A stretch of 64,000 bases of DNA from Alphaproteobacteria bacterium (lineage in GTDB: Bacteria; Pseudomonadota; Alphaproteobacteria; Rhodobacterales; Rhodobacteraceae): positions 1 through 64,000 of the forward strand of contig JAUHVR010000010.1 in the NCBI GenBank assembly GCA_030424865.1, written 5' to 3'. The translations under genes and the position numbers were made by a program. Positions 26,873 to 35,597 of the stretch are shown here, one piece after another. The first letter of the stretch is position 1, and the number at the start of each line of letters is the position of its first letter. Below the pieces are notes generated by a model. It had not been told where the DNA came from, did not search any database, and saw only the letters and a program-made list of their open reading frames with translations.

Positions 26873-27405
26873 GCCAGCACCACCTCGGGTCCCGGGTGGC
26901 GCCACAGCTCGTCCACACCCATGTTTTCATTGTCGTAGGTCCGCTCGTACCAGGCGCCCAGCCGCTCGGCCAGCGCCTTGGACCGCGCGTTGTCGGGCAC
27001 GATGTTCGAGGTCAGCGTGGTCATGCCAAGATCGGTATAGGCCCAACGGCGCGCGGCACTTGCGGCTTCGAACGCCACACCTTTGCCCTCGTATCCGTCA
27101 AAGACCACCCAGCCCAATTCCGGCTCGGGCCAGGTTTCTGGGTTCCAGATACCGCTGATGCCCGCCGCGCCGCCGGTCGCCTTGTCCTCGATCACCATGT
27201 AGCCATAGCCGTGGATGTGCCAGTGGCCCACCAGCAGCGCAAACCAGCGCCAGGCCTCGCCGCGCTGGGCGATGTGGCCAAAGCCAAGCGAGCGGTTGGG
27301 GTCCATCAGGAAGCCCATGACCGCCGCCGCGTCGGCTTTTTCCGGGCCGCGCAGGATCAGGCGTTCGGTTTCCAGCCGGGGGGCAAAAGGGACCAAGCCG
27401 CTCAT
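26869..27405 (-). CDS. GNAT acetyltransferase, array copy 4
   Basis: 178 aa. It begins with APRLETERLILRGPEKADA and has acetyl-CoA loop GYEGKGVA and the NARSKALAERLGA helix. Four-base overlaps join it to copies 3 and 5. The C-terminal ENMGVDELWRHPG resembles that of copy 9. Confidence 0.88.
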   Translation of the reverse strand: MSGLVPFAPRLETERLILRGPEKADAAAVMGFLMDPNRSLGFGHIAQRGEAWRWFALLVGHWHIHGYGYMVIEDKATGGAAGISGIWNPETWPEPELGWVVFDGYEGKGVAFEAASAARRWAYTDLGMTTLTSNIVPDNARSKALAERLGAWYERTYDNENMGVDELWRHPGPEVVLA

Positions 27406-27968
27406 GCGTAGGCCTCCGGGCTGCCGTCGTCGTCCGTCGGATGGACGCAGACATAGGTGGTGCCGTCGATGACACCTTCGATCTTGGCTCCCAGCCGTTT
27501 GGCCAGGGTCAGGGACAGGTCGTTGCCCTTGTCGACATAGCTGACGATGCGCTCGTGACCGGTGGCCTGCAGATAGGCGCGCGCAGCCAGCGCGGCTTCT
27601 TGCGCGATCCCGCGGCCTTCGGCGGCTTCCAGCAGCATGAAGCCCAGTTCGATGTCCTGATCACCCGGTTCGCACCCGGCAAAGACAAAGCCCACAACCA
27701 TGTCACGTTCCAGAACGGTGAACATCCCGTCGCCGCGCAACAGCCAGCCCGCCGTGTAGTTGGTGAACTCGGCCCACGCCTCTTCGGCATCCATCGGCCC
27801 GCCCATGTGCTTGGCGCGGGGCGAGGCCAGGATCGCGCTGAAGATCGCGAAGTCATCCAGCTGCGGCGTGCGCAGCACCAGCCGTTCGGTCCGCAGGACC
27901 GGCAGCGGCGCGCGGGCCGAGGCGGCCAGCGTGGCATTGGGTGTGGGCAGGGTCACGGGGGCGATCAT
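27402..27968 (-). CDS. GNAT acetyltransferase, array copy 5
   Basis: 188 aa with a slightly longer N-terminus than its neighbours. Motifs are VLRTERLVLRTPQLDDFAIF, the acetyl-CoA loop AAEGRGIA and DLSLTLAKRLGA. Its acetyl-CoA loop and acceptor region differ more from copies 6 and 7 than those differ from each other. Four-base overlaps at both ends. Confidence 0.87.
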   Translation of the reverse strand: MIAPVTLPTPNATLAASARAPLPVLRTERLVLRTPQLDDFAIFSAILASPRAKHMGGPMDAEEAWAEFTNYTAGWLLRGDGMFTVLERDMVVGFVFAGCEPGDQDIELGFMLLEAAEGRGIAQEAALAARAYLQATGHERIVSYVDKGNDLSLTLAKRLGAKIEGVIDGTTYVCVHPTDDDGSPEAYA

Positions 27969-28480
27969 GCGGCCCTCCGGTGGCGGTAGACGCTGCAGTC
28001 GTCCGGGGTTTCGTCGCCGGGGCGGGCGGCGTCCGCGTCGTGCGTGGCACCAAGCTTGGTTGCCAAGGCAATCGAGCGTTTGGCGTGCGGATCAATGTAG
28101 CTGACCAACGTGTCGTTGGGCAGGTGACCCCAAGCCCAGTCCAGCATCGCCGTTGCCGCCTCAAAGGCATAGCCTTGGCCTTCGTAGCCGTCGAACAGGA
28201 TCCAGCCCGCTTCGAGTTCCGGAAAATGCGGTGGCTGGATCAGGGCGACCTGTCCAATGAACGTGCCATCCTTCAGGCACACGGCCCAGCCGCCATAGCC
28301 CAGCAAATCCCAGGTTCCGACCTCTGAGCCGAACTTGGCCCACATGTCGCTTTCGGTTTCCGGCGCGCCGACGAACTCGGCGCGCGGGCTTTGATAGAAC
28401 GCCCAGAAGGGCGCCATGTCGGCCATGACATGGCCGCGCAGGGTCAGGCGCTGGGTTTGCAGGATCGGGGCGGGCATCAT
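27965..28480 (-). CDS. GNAT acetyltransferase, array copy 6
   Basis: 171 aa, starting MMPAPILQTQRLTLRGHV, with acetyl-CoA loop GYEGQGYA and the AKRSIALATKLGATHD helix. Its C-terminal sequence DADAARPGDETPDDCSVYRH is almost identical to copy 7, and the DNA of the two 3' ends is nearly identical, so one copy arose by recent tandem duplication. Confidence 0.88.
   Translation of the reverse strand: MMPAPILQTQRLTLRGHVMADMAPFWAFYQSPRAEFVGAPETESDMWAKFGSEVGTWDLLGYGGWAVCLKDGTFIGQVALIQPPHFPELEAGWILFDGYEGQGYAFEAATAMLDWAWGHLPNDTLVSYIDPHAKRSIALATKLGATHDADAARPGDETPDDCSVYRHRRAA
27966..28076. repeat. Direct repeat unit A (3' end of GNAT copy 6)
   Basis: About 110 bp that recur at 28478-28588, an offset of 512 bp, with roughly seven differences by eye. 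This is the coding sequence for the C-terminal ~35 residues of two adjacent GNAT genes and shows recent tandem duplication. Confidence 0.8.
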
Positions 28481-28989
28481 GCGGCCCTCCGATGGCGGTA
28501 GACGCTGCAGTCGTCCGGGGTTTCGTCGCCGGGGCGGGCGGCGTCCACGTCATGCGTTGCACCAAGCTTGGTTGCCAGGGCAATCGAACGGGAATTACGA
28601 GGGTCGATGTAGCTGACCAGCGTGTCGATGGGCAGGTTGGTCCAGGCCCAATCCAGCACGGCACGCGCGGCTTCGGAGGCATAACCCTTGCCTTCGTGGC
28701 CTTCAAAGAAGATCCAGCCGATTTCCAGTTCCGGGTAATGCGGAGGCTGTCCGATGGCAACCTGACCGATGAAGGTGCCGTCTTTCAGGCACACGGCCCA
28801 TCCACCGTGACCTTTCAGATCCCAGCTGCCCACTTCCGAGGCAAAGCCATACCACATGTGGCTCTTGTTCTTGGGCGCATCGACAAAAGCTGCGCGGTCG
28901 CTTTGGAAGAACGCCCAGAACGGCTCCATATCGGCCATGACATGGCCACGCAGCGTCAGGCGCTGGGTCTGCAGGATCGGAGCGGGCAT
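28477..28989 (-). CDS. GNAT acetyltransferase, array copy 7
   Basis: 170 aa, starting MPAPILQTQRLTLRGHVMAD, nearly the same as copy 6 over the first 20 and last 40 residues and more divergent in the middle. Acetyl-CoA loop GHEGKGYA. It overlaps copy 6 by four bases and shares one base with copy 8 (TGATG). Confidence 0.88.
   Translation of the reverse strand: MPAPILQTQRLTLRGHVMADMEPFWAFFQSDRAAFVDAPKNKSHMWYGFASEVGSWDLKGHGGWAVCLKDGTFIGQVAIGQPPHYPELEIGWIFFEGHEGKGYASEAARAVLDWAWTNLPIDTLVSYIDPRNSRSIALATKLGATHDVDAARPGDETPDDCSVYRHRRAA
28478..28588. repeat. Direct repeat unit B (3' end of GNAT copy 7)
   Basis: Second unit of the ~110-bp near-identical direct repeat described at 27966-28076. Confidence 0.8.
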
Positions 28990-29522
28990 CAGGCAGAGAC
29001 CTTTGCGTCAAGACGATAGGTCAGGCAGCCCGCGAACCACGCGGGCGCGGGTTCGTCGGTCAGCGTGGCGCCGATTTTCTCGGCGATCCGGCGCGACCCT
29101 TTGTTGTCGGGCATAATGCGGACGATCATCTCGGACCAGCCGAGGTCGTTGAAAAGATGCCGCCGGACTTCAATCGCGGCCTCGGTCGGGTAACCCTGTC
29201 CTTCGAGCGTGCCGTCCCAGAGCGTCCAGGTGAACTCGGGCAGCTGGCTTGAATCCACGTGCAAAGGACCGACGTGCCCGATGGCCCGACCGTCCAGTTC
29301 CATCACGTAGCGACCATAGCCGCGCATGACCCATTGCCCCGCCATTTCGCACAGTTTTTCAAAGGCCTGCACCTCGGAAAACGGACCGCCCGCAAACTTG
29401 GTCCGGGGGCCAGTGCAATAGGCGGTATAGGCGGCCATATCGCCAGCGTCCGGCTTGCGCAGGCGCATGCGTTTCGTGGTCAGGACCGGCGCGGCGGCAA
29501 ATGTGGGTACAACTGCAGTCAT
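28989..29522 (-). CDS. GNAT acetyltransferase, array copy 8
   Basis: 177 aa from the ATG at 29522, one base after the stop of copy 9. A longer reading into copy 9 is not needed. Motifs are VLTTKRMRLRKPDAGDM, the acetyl-CoA loop LEGQGYP and NKGSRRIAEKIGA. The middle differs clearly from the other copies (HVDSSQLPEFTWTLWDG), so acceptor specificity has probably diverged. Confidence 0.87.
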   Translation of the reverse strand: MTAVVPTFAAAPVLTTKRMRLRKPDAGDMAAYTAYCTGPRTKFAGGPFSEVQAFEKLCEMAGQWVMRGYGRYVMELDGRAIGHVGPLHVDSSQLPEFTWTLWDGTLEGQGYPTEAAIEVRRHLFNDLGWSEMIVRIMPDNKGSRRIAEKIGATLTDEPAPAWFAGCLTYRLDAKVSA

Positions 29523-29523
29523 G

Positions 29524-30066
29524 TCACACGGCCTCTGGGCCAAGGTGACGCCAGACATTCAGGGCGCCAATGGTCGGATGCGTGTACTCGCTTTCAAAGG
29601 TCGCGCCCATACGCTGCGCCAGAGCCTGACTGCGGGTGTTTGTTGGCACCGAACAGCTGACCACGGTCGACCAGCCCAGAACGTCGTAAGCATAGGCTCG
29701 GGTGAACACCGCTGCCTCATAGGCCACGCCACGTCCCTCGGCGTCGGCAAAAACGGTCCAGGCGATTTCAGGTTCCGGCCAGTCTTCGGGATACATCAGA
29801 CCAACGACCCCCAGGGGCGCGTCCGTTTCGCGGTCAGCAACCAGCCAGCGTCCATAGCCGCGAAGTTGCCAATGGCCGATCACACCAGACAGGCGGTCGA
29901 AGGCGCTGCCCCGGTCCGGATAGGGACCGCCAACGCCAACAGACCGGTCCGAGGCGCAAAACGCGTGATAAACCTCAAAATCCGACATCCGCGGCGCACG
30001 CAGGCGCAGCCGCTCGGTCTCGTAGACCGGGATGGAGATCGTATCTTGGGTCACTGGGTGCATCAC
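29524..30066 (-). CDS. GNAT acetyltransferase, array copy 9 (ffh-proximal)
   Basis: 180 aa, first of the array after ffh. It begins VYETERLRLRAPRMSDF and has acetyl-CoA loop AEGRGVA, TRSQALAQRMGA and a C-terminal ALNVWRHLGPE. Its start overlaps the ffh stop by four bases, so the whole array is coupled to synthesis of the signal recognition particle protein. Confidence 0.88.
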   Translation of the reverse strand: MMHPVTQDTISIPVYETERLRLRAPRMSDFEVYHAFCASDRSVGVGGPYPDRGSAFDRLSGVIGHWQLRGYGRWLVADRETDAPLGVVGLMYPEDWPEPEIAWTVFADAEGRGVAYEAAVFTRAYAYDVLGWSTVVSCSVPTNTRSQALAQRMGATFESEYTHPTIGALNVWRHLGPEAV

Positions 30067-31580
30067 TTCTTCTTGCCAAACCCGCTAAGTCCCGGCGGCA
30101 GACCCATGCCCGGGCCACCCAGACCCGGCAGGCCGCCTGGCATGCCGCCTTTGCCGCCCATGGCCTTGGCCGCCGCTTCCAGCGCCTTGGGGTCCATGCC
30201 CTGGGCCATCTGTTCGGGGCTGGGGCCGCCCTTGCCGAACATGCCTTTCATGGCCTGTTTCAGCATGCCGCCTTTGCCCATCTTGCCCATTTTCTTCATC
30301 ATGTCGGCCATCTGGCGCTGCATCTTCAGCAGCTTGTTCAGATCGCTGACCTCCATGCCCGAGCCTGCCGCGATGCGTTTCTTGCGGCTGGCCTGGAGCA
30401 TCTGCGGGTTGGCGCGCTCTTTCTTGGTCATCGACTGGATCAGCGCGATCTGGCGCTTGATCATCTTGTCGTCGATGCCTGCGCCTTCCATCTGCTTGGC
30501 CATCTTGTTCGCACCGGGCATCATCGACATGACGCCCTCCATGCCGCCCATCTTCTGCATCTGTTCGAGCTGCATCTTGAGGTCGTTCATGTTGAACATC
30601 CCCTTGGCCATGCGCTTCATCATGCGCTCAGCCTGCTCGATCTCGAGCGTTTCCTGCGCCTTTTCGACCAGGCTGACGATGTCACCCATGCCCAGGATGC
30701 GGCCCGCGATGCGGTCAGGCTCGAAGGTTTCGATGGCGTCCATCTTTTCGCCAAGACCGACAAAGCGGATCGGCTTGCCGGTGATCGCGCGCATCGACAG
30801 CGCCGCACCGCCGCGCCCGTCGCCGTCCATCCGGGTCAGGACCACACCCGAGATGCCGATGCGCTCGTCAAAGTTTTCCGCCGTGTGCACGGCGTCCTGG
30901 CCGGTCAGGCCGTCAACAACCAGCAGCGTCTCGCGCGGGTTGGCGACGTCGCGCACCGCCTCGACCTGTTGCATCAGCTCTTCGTCGATCGACAGACGGC
31001 CGGCGGTGTCCAGCATGTAGACGTCGTAACCCGCCAGCCCGGCCTGGGTCTTGGCACGCTTGGCGATGGCAACCGGGTCCTCGCCCTTGACGATGGGTAG
31101 CGTGTCGACGCCGATCTGCTTGCCAAGGATCGCCAGCTGCTCCATCGCCGCCGGGCGGTTGACGTCGAGCGAGGCCATGAGGACGCGCTTGCCCTCTTTC
31201 TCGGTCAGGCGTTTCGCCAGTTTCGCGGTGGTCGTCGTCTTGCCCGAGCCCTGCAGGCCGACCATCAGGATCGGCGCGGGCGGGTTGTCGATCTTCAGCT
31301 TGCCGGGGTCTTCGTCGCCCGAAAGCACCGAAATCAGCTCGTCATGGACGATCTTGACCACCTGCTGACCCGGGGTGACTGATTTTGTCACCGCCTGACC
31401 GGTGGCCTTGGCCTGCACCTTCTTGATGAAGTCGCGCGCGACAGGCAGCGAAACGTCGGCTTCAAGCAGCGCGACGCGCACCTCGCGCAGGGCGGTCTTG
31501 ACGTCGTCTTCGGACAGGGCGCCCTGCTTGGTCAGACGATCAAAGACGCCAGAGAGGCGTTCGGACAGATTTTCAAACAT
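30063..31580 (-). CDS. ffh: Signal recognition particle protein Ffh
   Basis: 505 aa from the ATG at 31580 (MFENLSERLSGVFDRLTKQG), the conserved Ffh start. A longer in-frame reading upstream lacks any Ffh similarity. NG GTPase domain has G1 GLQGSGKTTT, DTAGRLSIDEELM and the G4/G5 region. The C-terminal M domain is rich in methionine and binds 4.5S RNA and signal peptides. It targets membrane proteins to FtsY and SecYEG. It heads the long minus-strand series leading to rpsP. Confidence 0.96.
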   Translation of the reverse strand: MFENLSERLSGVFDRLTKQGALSEDDVKTALREVRVALLEADVSLPVARDFIKKVQAKATGQAVTKSVTPGQQVVKIVHDELISVLSGDEDPGKLKIDNPPAPILMVGLQGSGKTTTTAKLAKRLTEKEGKRVLMASLDVNRPAAMEQLAILGKQIGVDTLPIVKGEDPVAIAKRAKTQAGLAGYDVYMLDTAGRLSIDEELMQQVEAVRDVANPRETLLVVDGLTGQDAVHTAENFDERIGISGVVLTRMDGDGRGGAALSMRAITGKPIRFVGLGEKMDAIETFEPDRIAGRILGMGDIVSLVEKAQETLEIEQAERMMKRMAKGMFNMNDLKMQLEQMQKMGGMEGVMSMMPGANKMAKQMEGAGIDDKMIKRQIALIQSMTKKERANPQMLQASRKKRIAAGSGMEVSDLNKLLKMQRQMADMMKKMGKMGKGGMLKQAMKGMFGKGGPSPEQMAQGMDPKALEAAAKAMGGKGGMPGGLPGLGGPGMGLPPGLSGFGKKK

Positions 31581-31802
31581 GGCGCTCGGGCTCCTTGACC
31601 GTTTTGCAGGGTAGGGCCCAAATCTATGAAGCCCCGGTGGGTTTGCCAATGTGGCCAATGGGACAAAGCGCGAAAGCCCCCGTGGGCGCAACGCGCTGAC
31701 GGAGGGCGATCCCGGGCAAGCCCAAGGGACCGGAAGCTTGACGGACTTCCGGAGTTGGCTTGGCACCTATGGAGAATGGGGGTCCGAGTCAAGAGCCAAG
31801 GC

Positions 31803-31834
31803 AAAAAGGCGCGCCCGGATTGGGCACGCCTTTT
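31803..31834 (-). terminator. Rho-independent terminator of the azoreductase-DoxX unit
   Basis: Arms 31805-31816 and 31822-31833 form a 12-bp stem (one G-U pair on the minus strand) with a 5-base loop. On the minus strand it is followed by TTTTT. It lies 26 bp after the DoxX-like stop codon. Confidence 0.8.
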
Positions 31835-31859
31835 GAGTTCGGTGTCTTTTTGGCTGCGC

Positions 31860-32204
31860 TCAGATCGGCAGTTGATTGCGGTGTTTCCACACAAGGGACG
31901 CCGCCAGGATGCCCAGCACCAAAGCGGGGATCGCCGAGGGTCCGAGTATGAACAGGTGCGCCAGAACCGCTCCGATCATGGTACAGACCAGAAGCCCGGC
32001 GCCATAGACCTGCAACCCCGGCACCCAAAGCAGCGCCGCCGAGCCGACCTCGATCACGCCGGTCACGTAGCGGAACCATTGGCCAATGCCCAGGGCGTCG
32101 AACGAGGCAACCATCATCTCGACCCCTGCCAGCTTGGCAAGACCCGCCGCTGCGAACGCCAGTGTCAACAGCACGCGAATGCCCGGAAAAAGATAGTTGC
32201 CCAT
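31860..32204 (-). CDS. DoxX-family membrane protein
   Basis: 114 aa from the ATG at 32204, with GAGAGGA about nine bases upstream. Four hydrophobic helices and the pattern FAAAGLAKLAGVEMMV...GIGQWFRYVTGVIEVGSA are typical of DoxX-like proteins. These are small inner-membrane proteins often linked to thiol or redox stress. It lies 22 bp downstream of the azoreductase gene and shares its terminator. Confidence 0.82.
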   Translation of the reverse strand: MGNYLFPGIRVLLTLAFAAAGLAKLAGVEMMVASFDALGIGQWFRYVTGVIEVGSAALLWVPGLQVYGAGLLVCTMIGAVLAHLFILGPSAIPALVLGILAASLVWKHRNQLPI

Positions 32205-32226
32205 CGTTGCGATCCTCTCGTGTTGA

Positions 32227-32808
32227 TCAGGCCGCCAGCTTGGCAACGGCCTCGTTTGCCGTTTTCACAGATTCATCCGCCTTGGAGTTCAGCTGTTCGG
32301 CGGCAACGATATCGACATCCGTGATGCCGATAAAGCCCAGAACATGGCGCATGTAGCCCGTTGCATAGTCGTAGTCCGACCCGACCGGAACACCGCCCGA
32401 GGCCACCACAAGCACGGCGCGCTTGCCTTTCAGCAAACCCTCTGGGCCGTTCTCGGTGTACTTGAAGGTCACGCCAGCGCGGGCGATCTGGTCGATCCAG
32501 GCCTTCAGCGCGGCGGGGATCGAGAAGTTGTACATCGCAACGCCAATCACCAGCGTGTCTGCGGCCTGGACCTCGGCCACCAGCTTGTCGGACAGCGCCA
32601 GGGCCTCTTTCTGCTCGGCAGTGCGCTCGTCAACAGGGGTAAAGCTGGCGCCGATCCAGGTTTCGGTGATCAGCGGAATGGTGTCAGTCAGGTCTCGGGT
32701 GATAACTGTTTCCGGGGCCAGCCGGTCAACCACGGCCTGCGTCAGGTCACGAGAGAAGGATCCGGTGTGGCGGGCCGAAGTGTCGATGTGAAGAACGGTC
32801 TGTGTCAT
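32227..32808 (-). CDS. azoR: FMN-dependent NADH-azoreductase
   Basis: 193 aa from the ATG at 32808. AzoR features are HIDTSARHTGSFSRDLTQA (FMN phosphate site), PMYNFSIPAALKAWIDQI-type loop near residues 95-112 and the VVASGGVPVGSDYDYATGY region. It reduces quinones and azo compounds with NADH. It is transcribed divergently from a LysR regulator 112 bp away, which probably controls it. Confidence 0.9.
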   Translation of the reverse strand: MTQTVLHIDTSARHTGSFSRDLTQAVVDRLAPETVITRDLTDTIPLITETWIGASFTPVDERTAEQKEALALSDKLVAEVQAADTLVIGVAMYNFSIPAALKAWIDQIARAGVTFKYTENGPEGLLKGKRAVLVVASGGVPVGSDYDYATGYMRHVLGFIGITDVDIVAAEQLNSKADESVKTANEAVAKLAA

Positions 32809-32853
32809 GTCGGTGCTCTTTGAGAGTTGTGTCTGATGACGCACAATCTGGCT

Positions 32854-32873
32854 ATTGCAAAATCAAACGCAAT
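32854..32873. promoter_or_regulatory. Possible LysR operator between azoR and its regulator
   Basis: ATTGC and its complement GCAAT flank a 10-base AT-rich centre in the 112-bp divergent gap. A second short dyad, TTGTG...CACAA, lies about 20 bp further toward the regulator. The position fits autoregulation plus azoR control, but the dyads are short. Confidence 0.35.
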
Positions 32874-32920
32874 GCCGTCAAATGAACATGAATTGTGAAA
32901 TTTTGCACAAAGGCGCCAAG

Positions 32921-33802
32921 ATGGACAATTGGGACGAAGTGCGGACCGCCTACCAGGTGGCGCGGTTGGGTACGGTCAGCGGTGCGGCCGAAGTTCTGGG
33001 CGTGCACCATGCCACGGTCATCCGCCACGTCGACGCGCTGGAGGCGCGTCTGGGCGTAAAACTTTTTCAGCGCCACGCGCGCGGCTACACGCCGACCGAG
33101 GCGGGGCAGGATCTGAGCCGGGTGGCGCAGACCACGGATGACCAGTTTCAACAGTTGGTCGGGCGCATCCGGGGCCGGGGGGCCGATGTCTCGGGCGAGC
33201 TTCTGGTGACCTCGCTGGTCAGCCTCGCGCCGCTGATGGTGCCGGCCCTGACCGAATTTCAGCGCGACAACCCGGATGTGATCGTGCGCTACCTGACGGG
33301 CGACCGGGTGTTCCGGCTGGAATATGGCGAAGCGCATGTGGCCCTGCGCGCAGGTGCAGCCCCGCAAGAGCCGGACAATGTCGTGCAGCCTTTCATGCGG
33401 GAACCCGTCGCACTTTATGCCAGCCAGTCCTATCGTGACACCTATGGGTTGCCCAGTGGCGTCGAAGAGTTCGAAAACCACCGCTTTATCGCGCATGACA
33501 ACCCGGAAAGCCGCGCCCCCTTCTATCGCTGGCTCAAGGATCAGGTCCCCCACGATCGCGTGGTCTTTCGCAGCGCGGACACGCGGGTGTTGGATCGGGC
33601 GGTCTTGGACGGCGCAGGCATCGGGTTTTTGATGGTGCGGGATGCGGCCGAACGCGATGGGCTGATCCAGGTCATGCCACCGCAAGAGGAATGGACCAGT
33701 CCGCTTTGGCTGGTGACCCATGTCGATTTGCATCGCACCGCCAAGGTTCAGGCCTTCCTGAAACATCTCAAGGACTACGTCACGCGGTGCGAGGTCAAAT
33801 GA
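32921..33802 (+). CDS. LysR-family transcriptional regulator
   Basis: 293 aa from the ATG at 32921 (MDNWDEVRTAYQVARLGTVS). The N-terminal winged helix is clear: GAAEVLGVHHATVIRHVDALEARLGVKLF. The C-terminal part is a LysR substrate-binding domain. It is divergent from azoR, its likely target, and its stop overlaps the start of a DMT transporter gene by four bases. Confidence 0.9.
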   Translation: MDNWDEVRTAYQVARLGTVSGAAEVLGVHHATVIRHVDALEARLGVKLFQRHARGYTPTEAGQDLSRVAQTTDDQFQQLVGRIRGRGADVSGELLVTSLVSLAPLMVPALTEFQRDNPDVIVRYLTGDRVFRLEYGEAHVALRAGAAPQEPDNVVQPFMREPVALYASQSYRDTYGLPSGVEEFENHRFIAHDNPESRAPFYRWLKDQVPHDRVVFRSADTRVLDRAVLDGAGIGFLMVRDAAERDGLIQVMPPQEEWTSPLWLVTHVDLHRTAKVQAFLKHLKDYVTRCEVK

Positions 33803-34698
33803 CCTATGCCACTCGGGGCCATCTGGCCATGCTGGCATTTTCGGCCCTTGTGGCGGGTTCATTCTCGCTTGGGGCCATGGCCGCGCCGCATATCGCGCCT
33901 TCGGCGCTGAACGCGGTGCGATTTGTCCTGGCCGGCGTCTTGCTGGGCAGTGTTGCACTGGCGACGACGGGCATACCCCGCTCGGCCCTGCGGGCACCCT
34001 GGCGATACCTGGTCTTAGGCGGGCTTTTTGCCACCTACTTTGTCCTGATGTTCGAGGGGCTGAAAACCGGGGCCCCGGTCAGCATGTCCGCGGTCTTTAC
34101 CCTGACACCGGCCATGTCGGCGGTCTTTGGCTATGTCGCCCTGCGCCAGATCACCACGCCGCGCATGGCGCTGGCGCTCAGCGTCGGGGCCGCGGGGGCG
34201 CTTTGGGTGATCTTTCGCGCCGATCTTGCCGCCCTGATGGCCTTTCAGATCGGGCAGGGAGAGTTCATCTACTTCTGGGGCTGCGTGGCACATGCGCTGT
34301 ACACGCCCATGGTGCGAGTGCTGAACCGGGGCGAATCTCCGCTGGTGTTCACGCTTGGCATGCTGACGGCGGGCGCGGTGGTGCTGGGCCTTTGGGGGTG
34401 GCAGGACATCGTGGCAACAGATTGGTTGGCGCTGCCGGGGATTGTCTGGATCACGCTCATATACGTCGCCATCGCCGCCAGCGCCGCGACGTTCGTCTTG
34501 CTGCAATTTGCCGTGCTGCACCTGCCAAGCGCCAAGGTCATGGCCTATACCTACCTGACGCCCACCTGGGTGATCGTCTGGGAAATGGCGTTGGGGCGGG
34601 GTGTGCCCTCGGCGCTTGTGGGGGGTGGCGTTGTTCTGACGGTTGTGGCGCTGATCCTGCTGTTGAAGGACGAAACACGCGCAACGTCATCCGACTGA
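33799..34698 (+). CDS. DMT-superfamily (EamA) transporter
   Basis: 299 aa from the ATG at 33799, coupled to the LysR stop through ATGA. About ten hydrophobic segments in two EamA repeats, with the family-typical PSALNAVRFVLAG after helix 1 and LPSAKVMAYTYLTPTWVI near the end. Such proteins export metabolites or amino acids. Substrate unknown. Confidence 0.87.
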   Translation: MTYATRGHLAMLAFSALVAGSFSLGAMAAPHIAPSALNAVRFVLAGVLLGSVALATTGIPRSALRAPWRYLVLGGLFATYFVLMFEGLKTGAPVSMSAVFTLTPAMSAVFGYVALRQITTPRMALALSVGAAGALWVIFRADLAALMAFQIGQGEFIYFWGCVAHALYTPMVRVLNRGESPLVFTLGMLTAGAVVLGLWGWQDIVATDWLALPGIVWITLIYVAIAASAATFVLLQFAVLHLPSAKVMAYTYLTPTWVIVWEMALGRGVPSALVGGGVVLTVVALILLLKDETRATSSD

Positions 34699-34743
34699 CA
34701 CGTTCCTGTCGTACCGCGGTGCGGACCAGATGCGGAGAGGCAA

Positions 34744-35589
34744 ATGATCGACCTGACCATGCAGATCAAGGCGCGGGACGGCGCGAGGCTTGTTGCGCCG
34801 CTGGGACTAAGCACGCCGGACGCCGCGCCGGTGACCTGCGAGGTTGTTGGCGCGACCAAGGACTTGGTCGCCGATCCCGCCGCAGGCCAGTGGGCCATGG
34901 CCCTGACACCCACCGACGACACCATTCGGCTGACATATCGCTACCAGCGCGGCGGCGCGGCCTATCCCGAGGCGATGTTTCATCATCGCCCCAGCCGCTA
35001 TACCCGGTCGGCCGAGGCTCTTGCCGTCGAGGCACGCGGCATCGCCAAGGCCGCAGGTGGCGGCAACGCGGGCCTTGCCGCTTTGGTCGCCCATGTCCGC
35101 GCCACGTTTCAGTACGGCCACCCCGAGGAGCGCTTTTACGAGGGCACCGACGAGATCCCGCAGTTGTGCAGCCTGACCGAAGGCTCCTGCGTCGACATCA
35201 ATGCCTATTTCATCGCTGCCGCCCGCGCGGCGGGGTACGAGGCCGGCTATATCGCAGGCTGCTTCGTGCCCGAAGAAAAGCGCACCCATTGCGAGGACAT
35301 GCACTGCTGGGTGGTGACCCGCGTCAACGGCCAGATCCGCGAATGGGATATTGCCCATCACCTGAAGATGGGCGCGCCCGGTGTTCTGCCGGGTCTGAAC
35401 CCCAAGCCGGGGGTGCGTGTTCCGCTGTCGCATTCGATGGGATGGACCATCCCGGCGCTGGGCGTGAAGGACCTGAAACTGCTGGGCGAGCCGATGTGGC
35501 TGGATGCCTCGGGCGTCTGGCACGACGCCGTGCCGCGGATCACGCTGGCGGGATATGACGCTCTGTGCGGTCCGGCGGCTGCGGCCTGA
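34744..35589 (+). CDS. Transglutaminase-like cysteine peptidase-fold protein
   Basis: 281 aa. The transglutaminase core has its catalytic triad in order: Cys in EGSCVDINAYFIAAAR (about residue 149), His in HCEDMHCWV (about 187) and Asp in REWDIAHH (about 202). The N-terminal ~80 residues form a beta domain typical of this group. The role is unknown. Related bacterial proteins are often encoded with peptide ligase-like genes, which are not seen here. Confidence 0.82.
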   Translation: MIDLTMQIKARDGARLVAPLGLSTPDAAPVTCEVVGATKDLVADPAAGQWAMALTPTDDTIRLTYRYQRGGAAYPEAMFHHRPSRYTRSAEALAVEARGIAKAAGGGNAGLAALVAHVRATFQYGHPEERFYEGTDEIPQLCSLTEGSCVDINAYFIAAARAAGYEAGYIAGCFVPEEKRTHCEDMHCWVVTRVNGQIREWDIAHHLKMGAPGVLPGLNPKPGVRVPLSHSMGWTIPALGVKDLKLLGEPMWLDASGVWHDAVPRITLAGYDALCGPAAAA

Positions 35590-35597
35590 CGCTTTGG

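Noticed and set aside
30063-31766. A 567-codon version of Ffh
   Set aside because: The extra 62 N-terminal residues are Pro/Arg/Ser-rich without Ffh similarity. The conserved start MFENLSERLSG is at 31580.
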